From contig NZ_FMCR01000002.1 in assembly GCF_900091575.1 (NCBI RefSeq), forward strand, positions 167,787 through 231,786: DNA of 64,000 nt, written 5' to 3'. Origin of the DNA: Micromonospora saelicesensis. Lineage in GTDB: Bacteria > Actinomycetota > Actinomycetes > Mycobacteriales > Micromonosporaceae. Below, piece by piece: positions 26,183 through 33,120 of this stretch. The translations under genes were made by a program, and so were the position numbers. Each line of letters begins with the position of its first letter. Positions within the stretch are counted from its first letter, which is position 1. The notes below the pieces were generated by a model that saw nothing but the letters and a program-made list of their open reading frames with translations, made no database searches and was not told the DNA's origin.

Positions 26183-26236
26183 GGGGCCCGACACCAGGCC
26201 GCAGCGAGTGTCGCGCGGCCGGAGTTGTCGGGCCCC
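26183..26236. promoter_or_regulatory. two-part inverted repeat between divergent LLM and VOC genes
   Basis: GGGGCCCGACA (26183-26193) is complementary to TGTCGGGCCCC (26226-26236), and the inner GGCCGC (26197-26202) pairs with GCGGCC (26215-26220). It fills most of the divergent gap, so it may be an operator or cruciform. Confidence 0.5.
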
Positions 26237-26253
26237 GGCGGCATACTGCCGGC

Positions 26254-26625
26254 GTGACGACTTCTGCCGACCTCGCGATGGTCAACCTCGACAGTTCCGA
26301 TCCCGCCGGCCACGCCGCGTTCTACCACGAGGCGCTGGGCTGGGAGGTCACCCACAGCCAACCGGAGTACGCGATGATCAGCTCCGGTGGCGTCTCCATC
26401 GGCTTCGGGCTGGTCGAGGGCTACCGACCGCCCTCCTGGCCGGACCAGACCGGCGACAAGCGCTACCACCTCGATCTCTACGTCGACGACCTGGCGGCGG
26501 CGGAGGAGAAGTTCGTCGCCGCGGGCGCGTCGAAGCCGGCCTTCCAGCCCGGCGGCGAGCGGTGGGTGGTGCTTCTCGACCCGATCGGGCAGCCGTTCTG
26601 CATCTGCCCCCGCCCACAGAACTGA
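26254..26625 (+). CDS. VOC family protein (glyoxalase-like)
   Basis: 123 aa, one vicinal-oxygen-chelate domain made of two beta-alpha-beta-beta-beta modules: MVNLDSSDPAGHAAFYHEAL at the start and RYHLDLYVDDLAAAEEKFVA in the middle, ending VVLLDPIGQPFCICP. Possible metal ligands are His72 and nearby acidic residues; the usual C-terminal Glu is replaced by the FCICP segment, so catalysis may differ or be absent. GTG start with CATACT ending 6 nt upstream, a leaderless pattern. Followed by RidA on the same strand. Confidence 0.8.
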   Translation: MTTSADLAMVNLDSSDPAGHAAFYHEALGWEVTHSQPEYAMISSGGVSIGFGLVEGYRPPSWPDQTGDKRYHLDLYVDDLAAAEEKFVAAGASKPAFQPGGERWVVLLDPIGQPFCICPRPQN

Positions 26626-26657
26626 GACGGCCCGGCGCGACGACAGAAGGAGTCAGC

Positions 26658-27065
26658 GTGGCCATCACCCTCGTCAATCCGGACGGGCTACCGAAGCCGG
26701 ACGTCTACCGTCAGTTGTCGATCGCGACCGGGTCCAGGCTGGTCTTCCTCGCCGGTCAGGTGGCCCGCGACGTCGAAGGGCGCAAAGTCGGCGAGGGAGA
26801 CCTCGCCGCTCAGGTCGAGCAGTGCTATCTCAACATTGGCACCGCCCTGGCCGAGATCGGTGGGTCCTTCGGCGACGTGGCGAAACTGACCATCTACGTC
26901 GTCGACTGGTCGTCCGACAAGATGCCCCTGTTGGGCGAAGGCGTCGCTCGGGCGGGTGCGAAGCTGGGAGTTGACCTGGTCAAGCCCATCACGCTGCTGG
27001 GGGTCAGTGCTCTGGGCGAGCCTGATCTCCTCGTCGAGGTCGAAGCCACTGCGGTGCTCGACTGA
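26658..27065 (+). CDS. RidA family protein
   Basis: 135 aa. RidA proteins hydrolyse reactive enamine/imine intermediates released by PLP enzymes. The fold is evident from RLVFLAGQVARDVEG, QVEQCYLNIGTALAEIGGSF, VAKLTIYVVDW and the C-terminal LLVEVEATAVL. The usual catalytic Arg in IxxR near the C-terminus is not clear here, so this may belong to a non-archetypal Rid subgroup. GTG start with GAAGGA upstream. It sits 32 nt after the VOC gene and probably shares its transcript. Confidence 0.83.
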   Translation: MAITLVNPDGLPKPDVYRQLSIATGSRLVFLAGQVARDVEGRKVGEGDLAAQVEQCYLNIGTALAEIGGSFGDVAKLTIYVVDWSSDKMPLLGEGVARAGAKLGVDLVKPITLLGVSALGEPDLLVEVEATAVLD

Positions 27066-27093
27066 CAACAACCCGACGTCGGGCGTCCAGCAC

Positions 27094-28092
27094 TCAACCG
27101 CGACGTCGCGACCGGGCCGCCCACACCGCGTAGGCCGGGTCGCGGTCGAGGTTGTGCCGGTCCCGGTCGTAGCGGCGGGTGGTGCGCGGGTCGGCGTGCC
27201 CCATGGCGTCCTGCACGTCCTCCAACGGCACGCCCTCCGAGCGGGCCGTGGTGGCGAAGGCGTGTCGCAGCGAGTGTGGGGACAGCTTCGCCCAGGCCGG
27301 GATGCCGGCGGCGCGGGCGAGCCGACGGACCATCCGGAACACCGAGTGCCGGTCCAGCCGGGCACCGCTGGCGGTGACCAGCAGCGGGCCGGTGAGCTGC
27401 GGCACCGGCACGCCGGTGGTGGCGGCCCGCTGGGCCAGGTAGGCGTCCAGGGCGTGCGCGGTGCCCGGGGTGAGGGCGCGGCGACGTTGTTTGCCGCCCT
27501 TGCCGATGAAACGCACGCTGCGGTGGCCGCGTTCGGTGCCGAGGTCGGTCAGGTCCAGCGAGATCAGCTCCCCGACCCGCAGACCCAGGTCGGCGAGGAG
27601 CGCGAGGGCCGCCCGGTTGCGTACGGCGGTCGCGCCGGTGTCCGCGTCGGCCGCGCTGAGCAGGGCGTCCACCTCCTCGGGCGTGAGCCCGACGGTGGCG
27701 GAGTGGTCCCGGTCGACGCGGGGGCGGTCGGCGCCGGAGACCGGGTTGGCCGGCACAGCGCTCAGTTTGACCAGGAAGTCGTACCAACTGGACAGCGCCG
27801 AGAGTCGGCGCGCGACGGTCGCCGGGGTCAGTGTGCGGCCGCTACGGGCGCCGACGCTGCTTTCCAGCGCGCGGGCGTACTCGTTGACGTGCAGGAACGT
27901 GGCCCGCAGCGGGTCCAGGTCGTGACCGGCGCACCAGCGGAGCCAGCCGGTGACGTCACGTCGGTAGGCGTCGCGGGTGTGCTCGGACAGCCGCCGGTTG
28001 CGCAGCCACGCCTCGGTGACCTCGACCGGCCCGCTCGGCAGCGCTGGTGGCGCGGACGGGCGGGCGAGTACCGGAGCGTCGGAGAACACCAT
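27094..28092 (-). CDS. tyrosine recombinase/integrase (XerC/D-like)
   Basis: 332 aa. The N-terminal SAM-like DNA-binding domain (about 22-115) is followed by a catalytic domain with the complete set: Arg172 (LGLRVGEL), Lys201 (GKGGKQR), His273-x2-Arg276 (HSLRH), His299 (MGHADP) and Tyr308 (RRYDR). It could resolve chromosome dimers or act as a stand-alone integrase. No att sites, excisionase or phage genes are visible nearby, and neighbours are ordinary metabolic genes, so it is probably a resident recombinase. ATG lies three bases after the T-run of the hsp20 terminator. Confidence 0.88.
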   Translation of the reverse strand: MVFSDAPVLARPSAPPALPSGPVEVTEAWLRNRRLSEHTRDAYRRDVTGWLRWCAGHDLDPLRATFLHVNEYARALESSVGARSGRTLTPATVARRLSALSSWYDFLVKLSAVPANPVSGADRPRVDRDHSATVGLTPEEVDALLSAADADTGATAVRNRAALALLADLGLRVGELISLDLTDLGTERGHRSVRFIGKGGKQRRRALTPGTAHALDAYLAQRAATTGVPVPQLTGPLLVTASGARLDRHSVFRMVRRLARAAGIPAWAKLSPHSLRHAFATTARSEGVPLEDVQDAMGHADPRTTRRYDRDRHNLDRDPAYAVWAARSRRRG

Positions 28093-28095
28093 GTG

Positions 28096-28112
28096 AAAAA
28101 GGCTCTCAGCCT
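28096..28112 (-). terminator. intrinsic terminator between hsp20 and the recombinase gene
   Basis: On the minus strand AGGCT-GAG-AGCCT is followed immediately by TTTTT (28100-28096). It directly precedes the recombinase ATG at 28092. Confidence 0.65.
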
Positions 28113-28150
28113 CGGGTGGGATCGGCGTGCAGGCGCGCCGGTCCCACCCG
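28113..28150 (-). terminator. strong GC-rich hairpin after hsp20
   Basis: CGGGTGGGA (28113-28121) is perfectly complementary to TCCCACCCG (28142-28150), and most of the inner 20 nt also pair, giving a stem of about 17 bp. It is placed just before a second, T-tailed hairpin in the minus-strand direction. Confidence 0.6.
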
Positions 28151-28163
28151 TCACCGTGTCGGA

Positions 28164-28595
28164 TCAGGCGTTGATCTCTCGGCGGGAGCCGCCGTTGGCC
28201 TGGATGGTCACCCGGCGGGGCTTGGCGCGCTCGGCGACCGGGATGCGCAGCGTCAGCACCCCGTTCTCGTAGCCGGCCTCCAGCTTGTCGGTGTCGAGCG
28301 TGTCACCGAGGAACAGCCGCCGGGTGAAGGTGCCCATCGGGCGTTCGGCGGCGACCAGTTCGACGCCGTCGCCGGTGGGCCGGCGACGCTCGGCGCGGAC
28401 GGTGAGCACATTGCGCTCGACGGTGCAGTCGATGCTGTCCGGGTCGACGCCGGGCAGGTCGAACGCCGCGTAGAAGTGGTCGCCGTCGCGGTAGGCGTCC
28501 AGGTGCATCGTCGCGGGACGGGCCGCCGTACCGAAGAACTGCTCGGCGAGCCGGTCGATCTCGCGGAACGGGTCGGTACGCATCAACATCGTCAT
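28164..28595 (-). CDS. Hsp20/alpha-crystallin family small heat shock protein
   Basis: 143 aa ATP-independent chaperone that binds unfolding proteins. The alpha-crystallin domain spans about residues 30-135: YAAFDLPGVDPDSIDCTVERNVLTVRAER and the C-terminal ENGVLTLRIPVAERAKPRRVTI, with the conserved GVLxLxIP. Short N-terminal arm (MRTDPFREIDRLAEQFF). Upstream lies a near-match to the HspR-binding HAIR element (28628-28648). No hspR or dnaK in the window. An intrinsic terminator follows. Confidence 0.92.
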   Translation of the reverse strand: MTMLMRTDPFREIDRLAEQFFGTAARPATMHLDAYRDGDHFYAAFDLPGVDPDSIDCTVERNVLTVRAERRRPTGDGVELVAAERPMGTFTRRLFLGDTLDTDKLEAGYENGVLTLRIPVAERAKPRRVTIQANGGSRREINA

Positions 28596-28627
28596 GCCTC
28601 CTCGGTTCTCCTGGCCGAAGGTGATGA

Positions 28628-28648
28628 GTTGAGCCGGGGTGACTCAAC
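28628..28648. promoter_or_regulatory. HAIR-like HspR operator upstream of hsp20
   Basis: GTTGAGC-CGGGGTG-ACTCAAC: arms complementary at six of seven positions with the 7-nt spacing of the HAIR consensus CTTGAGT-N7-ACTCAAG. It starts 33 bp upstream of the hsp20 ATG. Confidence 0.7.
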
Positions 28649-28661
28649 TTCCTCTTCTTAT

Positions 28662-29186
28662 TTAGCGCGTCCGCGCGCCGGCGTCAACTGCTCCGGACAG
28701 CCGCTTTTCAAACCAGTGTTCGGCGTAGGGGCCCCGCGAGTACGCCGGGATCTCGGCGTAGCCGTGTCGGGCGTACAGGGCGCGGGCCTCGACCAGGTCG
28801 TGGCGGGTATCGAGCCGGATCCGGTCCGCCCCGGCCGCGCGCGCCCGCTCCTCGACGGCGGCCAGCAACACGGCGCCCCCACCGGCGCCGCGGTGCTCGG
28901 GGCGGATGAACACCCGGGTCAGCTCGGCCCAGCCGGGTTGCCACCGCAGCCCGGCGCAGCCGGCCAGGTCGGTGCCGTGGTGGGCGAGCAGGAGCAGCCC
29001 GCTCGGCGTGGTCAGGTCGTCGCTGGGTAGCTCGGCCAGCGCCGCGTCGACCTCGCCGGGCAGTGCCGAGCGACGGTGATAGCGAACCACCATCTCGGTC
29101 ATGTACTCGCGCAGCAGCAGCACCGCGTCGGGGTGGTCGGGCCGGCTGGTGTTGGTCGTCCAGGTGGGCCGGGCGGTAATGGTCAC
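28662..29186 (-). CDS. GNAT family N-acetyltransferase
   Basis: 174 aa. Motif A is unusual, RPEHRGAGGGAVLLAAVEERARAAG (about residues 98-122), in which the R-G-x-G-x-G/A core is glycine-rich. The C-terminal LDTRHDLVEARALYARHGYAEI is typical of GNATs. GTG start; a GATGAT hexamer ends 6 nt upstream, so it may be leaderless. The gene lies immediately upstream of the hsp20 operator region on the same strand. Substrate unknown. Confidence 0.82.
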   Translation of the reverse strand: MTITARPTWTTNTSRPDHPDAVLLLREYMTEMVVRYHRRSALPGEVDAALAELPSDDLTTPSGLLLLAHHGTDLAGCAGLRWQPGWAELTRVFIRPEHRGAGGGAVLLAAVEERARAAGADRIRLDTRHDLVEARALYARHGYAEIPAYSRGPYAEHWFEKRLSGAVDAGARTR

Positions 29187-29216
29187 CTGTTGATCATCAC
29201 TGCCCGGTCAACGGTT

Positions 29217-29356
29217 TTATCCGGTCCCCGCGGTTCGCGTACCCGTTGTCACGGCCTTGCCGACCCGTAGCAGCGGCCAGTCGGCCAGGTCCTGCAGCAG
29301 TTGCCGGTCGTGGGCGGCGACGACGACGGCGGCGCTCGTCGATGCTAGCAACCTCG
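29217..29356 (-). pseudogene. C-terminal remnant of an ABC ATPase
   Basis: Reading the minus strand down to a TAA at 29219-29217 gives a high-GC3 frame containing AAVVVAAHDRQLLQDLADWP followed by LLRVGKAVTTGTRTAG. VVVxxHDRxLL is the H-loop (switch) region of ABC-type ATPases, especially ABC-F proteins. Upstream in this frame there is a stop after about 16 more codons and no P-loop or signature motif, so only the last 45 or so codons remain. The gap between the acetyltransferase and the membrane protein is otherwise empty. Confidence 0.5.
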
Positions 29357-29435
29357 GCGCATCGACTCATGAGGGTTTCGCCCACCCCGTGGTCGGCGCG
29401 ACACGAGGTGGGCGGGGGGAATGCCAGCGGGCCGC

Positions 29436-29849
29436 CTACCGGCGGGGGCGGGGCAGCAGGGCGATCAACGCGACCGCCACGGCCACGTGCGTCGCGCCGA
29501 GGGCGAGCTTGGCGCCGCCGGTGGCCTCGACGCTGAGCACGGGGACGAAGGACAGCACCGTCACGACGATGGCCAGCGAGATCCAGACCGGTCGGGCGAC
29601 CCGGGGGGCGAACCGCTCCAGCAGCGCCAGCGCCGCCCAGCCGAGCAGGGCGGCGACAAGGGCGATCATGACGATCCCGCCGGCCCCGATGACAGTGGCG
29701 GGCTGGCCCGGGCTCTCGACGGTGTAGTCGACTCCGGCCAGCGCGCCGATCGCCCAGATGGCCAGGGGAGCCACGACGGCGGCGGCGATGCCGAGGGCGC
29801 GGCGGCGCAGGGGTGAGGGGGCGGGGGTCGTGACGGCGGCAGCACTCAT
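29436..29849 (-). CDS. DUF6069-like four-helix membrane protein
   Basis: 137 aa with four predicted membrane helices (about 17-38, 55-78, 88-106 and 112-132) and short loops; the first loop (GVDYTVESPGQPATVIG) is extracytoplasmic. It resembles actinobacterial DUF6069 proteins; function unknown. ATG with GAGGAG upstream. The MarR gene upstream on the same strand, and an operator-like palindrome at 29893-29916 just before this gene, suggest it is a target of that regulator. Confidence 0.68.
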   Translation of the reverse strand: MSAAAVTTPAPSPLRRRALGIAAAVVAPLAIWAIGALAGVDYTVESPGQPATVIGAGGIVMIALVAALLGWAALALLERFAPRVARPVWISLAIVVTVLSFVPVLSVEATGGAKLALGATHVAVAVALIALLPRPRR

Positions 29850-29892
29850 GACGGCTCCTCGTTCAGGGGAAACGAACGAGTACGACCGTAAC

Positions 29893-29916
29893 AGATAGTC
29901 TTGTTCGAAACTATCT
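29893..29916. promoter_or_regulatory. palindromic operator before the DUF6069-like gene
   Basis: AGATAGT at 29893-29899 and ACTATCT at 29910-29916 are perfectly complementary with a 10-nt spacer. AT-rich and located between the MarR gene and its likely target. Confidence 0.65.
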
Positions 29917-29925
29917 TTCTCGGAA

Positions 29926-30402
29926 CTAACAGCCGGAGCGGGCCCCCGGCGCGTACGGGGAGGTGTTGGCCAGTGGCCCGCTCACCAGGGCCAGGAGAGC
30001 CCGCAGGAAGGCCTCCCGGTCCTGCTCGGGCAGGGTTGCCAGCAGGTCGTCCTGGATGCGCCGGACCACCTGTTGCGCCTGCCGCAGCACCTGCTCCCCC
30101 GCCGGCGTCACCGCGACCATCCGGGCCCGTCGGTCCGTCGGCACCGGACGGCGCTCGGCCAGCCCGGCCCGCTCCAACTGGTCGAGCGTCACGACCATCG
30201 TGGTCTTGTCCACGCCGCACCGCTCGCCGATCTCCCGCTGGGTCAGCTTACCGGTGTGGGCCTGCGCCAGCACGTAGTGCGCCCGCGGCGAGATGCCCAA
30301 CTCGGCCAGCCCGGCGGCGTGCTCGGTCTGCAATGCGTGACTCGCCCAGGAGAGCAGGAACAACAGGTCCGGCGGGCCGTCCGAGGGCGTGCACGAGGTC
30401 AT
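29926..30402 (-). CDS. MarR family transcriptional regulator
   Basis: 158 aa. HTH in LTQREIGERCGVDKTTMVVTLDQL (about residues 73-96), wing RRPVPTDRRARMVAVTPAG; a typical MarR dimer protein. A TAGCCT hexamer ends 6 nt before the ATG with no Shine-Dalgarno, so the message is probably leaderless. Likely controls the downstream membrane protein through the 29893-29916 palindrome. Ligand unknown. Confidence 0.88.
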   Translation of the reverse strand: MTSCTPSDGPPDLLFLLSWASHALQTEHAAGLAELGISPRAHYVLAQAHTGKLTQREIGERCGVDKTTMVVTLDQLERAGLAERRPVPTDRRARMVAVTPAGEQVLRQAQQVVRRIQDDLLATLPEQDREAFLRALLALVSGPLANTSPYAPGARSGC

Positions 30403-30454
30403 GCGCCGAGGCTAGCAAGATCCTCCGCGACCAGACGGTTCGCGCAGCCGACGT

Positions 30455-30970
30455 TCAGGGCCGCTGGTAGATGCCGTGCTCGCGGGTGAGCAACTGCTCG
30501 TCGATCAGATACCGGCGCAGCGTCGCGTGATCCGACCCGCCTGCGGCGCACCACGGCTTGAGCGCGTCGTCGACGGCCCGCTCCGGATAGCGGGTGCCCG
30601 GCTCGAACGACTGCTCGGCGATGTGCGCCAGCAGCACCCGCCGTCGACCCCGCTGCGCCGGAAGGCTCACCAGGACGCCGGCCCGCAGGAAGGTCCGCAG
30701 CACCGGGTCGACGCCGGGTTCGGCGTCGTCGGCCGGGCCGCTGTCGCGCGCGGTGGCCCGCAGCGACGCCTCGTCTGCCGCGAGCGCGCCGTCCGCGCCG
30801 GTGACGAGGCCCGCGTCGGTGAGCCGGCGAACCCCGGTGAGCACGACCCGCGCCGGCAGGCCGGTCCGCTCGGCGACCTCGGTCGCGCTGGTCGCACCCA
30901 GCACGATCGCCGCGAAGATCCGTCGTCGTCCGTCGTCGGCCAGGGCCCCGGCCAGCACATGCGCAGTCAC
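30455..30970 (-). CDS. DUF2087 domain transcriptional regulator-like protein
   Basis: 171 aa. N-terminal ArsR-like winged helix (RRRIFAAIVLGATSATEVAERTGLP, then VRRLTDAGLV), followed by a DUF2087 domain: QRGRRRVLLAHIAEQSFEPGTRYPERAVDDAL and HATLRRYLIDEQLLTREHGIY. DUF2087 proteins are presumed regulators. Start chosen at the inner GTG with AAGG upstream; another GTG lies three codons earlier. Follows the MarR gene at 31026-31541 on the same strand by 55 nt. Confidence 0.75.
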   Translation of the reverse strand: MTAHVLAGALADDGRRRIFAAIVLGATSATEVAERTGLPARVVLTGVRRLTDAGLVTGADGALAADEASLRATARDSGPADDAEPGVDPVLRTFLRAGVLVSLPAQRGRRRVLLAHIAEQSFEPGTRYPERAVDDALKPWCAAGGSDHATLRRYLIDEQLLTREHGIYQRP

Positions 30971-31025
30971 GCCGGTCACCCTTGCATCAGCGGTACGCGG
31001 GCCGCCAGGCGATTTTCGGCCCCGC

Positions 31026-31541
31026 TCAGTCGGTCTGCGGCGTGTTCTGTGGCTGTTCGGCGACGAGCAGCACCCGGCGCAGCAGGTCGGAAAGGTGTCG
31101 CCGCTCGGTCGCGGTGAGCGCGCCGAGCAGGCGGAGCTCCTCGGCGCCCTGGACCTCCATCGCCCCGCGCCACGCGGCCCGACCCGCCTCGGTGAGTTCC
31201 ACGTCGACGCGTCGACGGTCGACTGTCGACGGAATCCGGTGCACGAAACCCCGCCGCAGCAGCGCGTCCACCCGCGCGGTGATCGAGGCGGGGGCCATCG
31301 TGAGGTCCGCGGCGAGGTCCGAGGGCGCGGCCCGGCCACCGCGACCGGCGAGGGCGTGCAGGGTGTCGTACTCGTGGGCCGGCAGGTCGAGGTCGACCAG
31401 GACCCGCTCCTTGACGGCCCGCAGATGCCGGGTCAGTCGGATCATCCTGGTCACCACCCCCTCGACGTCCGCGTCGAGGTCGGGCAGCACGGGCAGCCAG
31501 CGCTCGATGTGCCGGTCGACGGCGTCCGGAGTGATGGTCAC
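31026..31541 (-). CDS. MarR family transcriptional regulator
   Basis: 171 aa. HTH in APSDLAADLTMAPASITARVDALLRRGF (about residues 92-119) and the basic wing STVDRRRVDVELTEAG. GTG start with TAAGCT ending 6 nt upstream, a leaderless pattern. Divergent from an MFS exporter; three 15-bp iterons lie between (31561-31603), so it probably represses that transporter and itself. Ligand likely a transported compound (inference). Confidence 0.87.
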   Translation of the reverse strand: MTITPDAVDRHIERWLPVLPDLDADVEGVVTRMIRLTRHLRAVKERVLVDLDLPAHEYDTLHALAGRGGRAAPSDLAADLTMAPASITARVDALLRRGFVHRIPSTVDRRRVDVELTEAGRAAWRGAMEVQGAEELRLLGALTATERRHLSDLLRRVLLVAEQPQNTPQTD

Positions 31542-31560
31542 CGTGCCAGCTTACCTCAGC

Positions 31561-31603
31561 GCCGAAATATTCATTGCCGAAATATTCGATGTCGAAGTAT
31601 GTT
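31561..31603. promoter_or_regulatory. three 15-bp iterons overlapping the MFS promoter
   Basis: GCCGAAATATTC begins at 31561 and again at 31576; a diverged third unit GTCGAAGTATGT begins at 31591. Each has a GAA...TTC palindromic core. The -10-like TATGTT (31598-31603) of the MFS gene lies within the third unit. Confidence 0.7.
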
Positions 31604-31609
31604 GTCGGC

Positions 31610-32842
31610 ATGGCTCACCCACTGCGCAACCACTCCTTCCGGCTGCTGTTCCTGGGACGCACCATCTCCGCCCTCGGCGACGCGGTGGTGCCCGCCGCGC
31701 TGGCGCTGGCCGTGCTGCGGGCCACCGGCTCCACCGGCGCGCTCGCCGTCGTCCTCGCCGCGGCGGTCGTCCCCCGGCTGGTCCTGTTGCCGTTCGGCGG
31801 GGTGGTGGCCGACCGGTTCGACGCCCGCCGGGTCGCCCTCCTGGCCGACCTGGTCCGGTGCGCCACGCAGCTCGCGGTCGGCGTGGAGCTGCTCGGCGGC
31901 GACCCGTCGCTGACCACAGTGGTGGTGGCGTCCGCGCTCGGCGGCACCGCCTCGGCGTTCGCCATTCCGACCGCGTCCCCGCTGGTCGCCGGCACCGTCG
32001 AACCAGCCGACCGGCAGCAGGCCAACGCCCTGATGGGCATCACCGCCAACACCAGCCGCCTCGCCGGCCCGGCCCTGGCCGGCGCGCTGATCTGGGCCGC
32101 CGGGCCCGGCTGGGCGTTCATCCTGGACGGTGCGTCGTTCGCGCTCAGCGCCGCGCTGCTCGCGCTGGTGCGGGTCCGCCACGTGCCGGTGCCCCGCCGT
32201 TCCGTCCTCGCCGACCTGCGGCACGGCTTCGGCGAGGTACGCGCCCGCGACTGGTTCTGGACCAGCCTGCTCGGGCACGGCGTGTGGAACGGCGCCGCCG
32301 CCGTGCTGATGACCCTCGGGCCGGCCGTCGCCATCGACCGCCTGGGGGGCGAGACGACCTGGGTGCTGCTGTTGCAAGCCGGCGCGATCGGGATGCTCAC
32401 GGGATCGCTGCTGGCCGGGCGGGTCCGGCTGCACCGGCCGGTGCTGCTGGCCAACCTCGGGCTGGCCTGCTACGCCGCGCCACTGTTCCTGCTCGCCGTC
32501 GCCGCGCCCGCCCCCGCGGTGATCGTCGCCTACGCGGTGGCGCTGACCGCCCTCGGCTACCTCAACCCGGTGTGGGAGACCGTCGTGCAGCACCATTTCC
32601 CGCCGGAGGTCCTGGCCCGGGTCACCTCGTACGACTGGCTGGTCTCGCTGGGCGCCATGCCGCTGGGCTACGCCCTGGCGCCGTTGGCCGCCGACGCGTT
32701 CGGCGCACCCGTCCCGCTGGCCGTCGCGGGCCTGCTGGTCCTCGCCTCCTGCGCGGGCACCGCCCTCGTTCCCGGCGTACGCCGACTCACCTGGCCGGCG
32801 ACCCCGCAACCGCAACCGGCCGACCCCGCTGCCGTCCGTTGA
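31610..32842 (+). CDS. MFS transporter (drug exporter-like)
   Basis: 410 aa, 12 predicted helices. The opening SFRLLFLGRTISALGDAVVPAALALAVL and the loop RFDARRVALLADLVRC between helices 2 and 3 are typical of MFS_3/enterobactin exporter-like transporters. TATGTT ends 6 nt before ATG and there is no Shine-Dalgarno, so a leaderless message is likely. Its promoter lies within the iterons facing the MarR gene. A 24-bp-stem terminator follows. Substrate unknown. Confidence 0.87.
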   Translation: MAHPLRNHSFRLLFLGRTISALGDAVVPAALALAVLRATGSTGALAVVLAAAVVPRLVLLPFGGVVADRFDARRVALLADLVRCATQLAVGVELLGGDPSLTTVVVASALGGTASAFAIPTASPLVAGTVEPADRQQANALMGITANTSRLAGPALAGALIWAAGPGWAFILDGASFALSAALLALVRVRHVPVPRRSVLADLRHGFGEVRARDWFWTSLLGHGVWNGAAAVLMTLGPAVAIDRLGGETTWVLLLQAGAIGMLTGSLLAGRVRLHRPVLLANLGLACYAAPLFLLAVAAPAPAVIVAYAVALTALGYLNPVWETVVQHHFPPEVLARVTSYDWLVSLGAMPLGYALAPLAADAFGAPVPLAVAGLLVLASCAGTALVPGVRRLTWPATPQPQPADPAAVR

Positions 32843-32872
32843 TCAGATCGATCGTCGATGCGACGGCCGGGC

Positions 32873-32924
32873 CCACATACGACAAAGGCTCCCGGCCAGT
32901 GCCGGGAGCCTTTGTCGTATGTGG
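32873..32924. terminator. bidirectional terminator with a perfect 24-bp stem
   Basis: 32873-32896 and 32901-32924 are exact reverse complements with a CAGT loop. It lies between the convergent stop codons of the MFS and DUF397 genes. AAAGGCTCCCGG near the apex is the strong GC block; no long T-run follows. Confidence 0.85.
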
Positions 32925-32928
32925 TCGG

Positions 32929-33120
32929 TCAGCCGGCGTCGCGGGCCATCGCGACGAAGCCGCGCCACGACTGTGGGCTGAACGTCAGCGTGCCCCCGTC
33001 GCGGTCCTTCGTGTCACGGACCAGGACCACGCCCGGAAGGTTGTCGGCAACCTCGACACAGTTGCCACCGTTGCCGCCGCTCCTCGTGCTTTTCCGCCAC
33101 CGCGCACCGGTCATGTCCAT
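32929..33120 (-). CDS. DUF397 domain protein
   Basis: 63 aa. The whole protein is one DUF397 domain: RWRKSTRSGGNGGNCVEVAD then VVLVRDTKDRDGGTLTFSPQSWRGFV. In actinomycetes these small acidic proteins are partners of HTH/DUF5753 regulators (BldB/WhiJ-type systems) and modulate their DNA binding. Its start overlaps the upstream regulator's stop (ATGA at 33114 if the second Met is used; the ATG at 33120 is also possible). Followed by a strong terminator. Confidence 0.9.
   Translation of the reverse strand: MDMTGARWRKSTRSGGNGGNCVEVADNLPGVVLVRDTKDRDGGTLTFSPQSWRGFVAMARDAG

Noticed and set aside
25530..26657. A long N-terminal extension of the RidA protein
   Set aside because: It is antisense to the LLM gene and out of frame with the VOC gene; GTG 26658 with GAAGGA is the natural start.
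27094..28092. The recombinase as the mark of an integrated element
   Set aside because: No tRNA, att-like direct repeats, excisionase, relaxase or phage gene is found around it.
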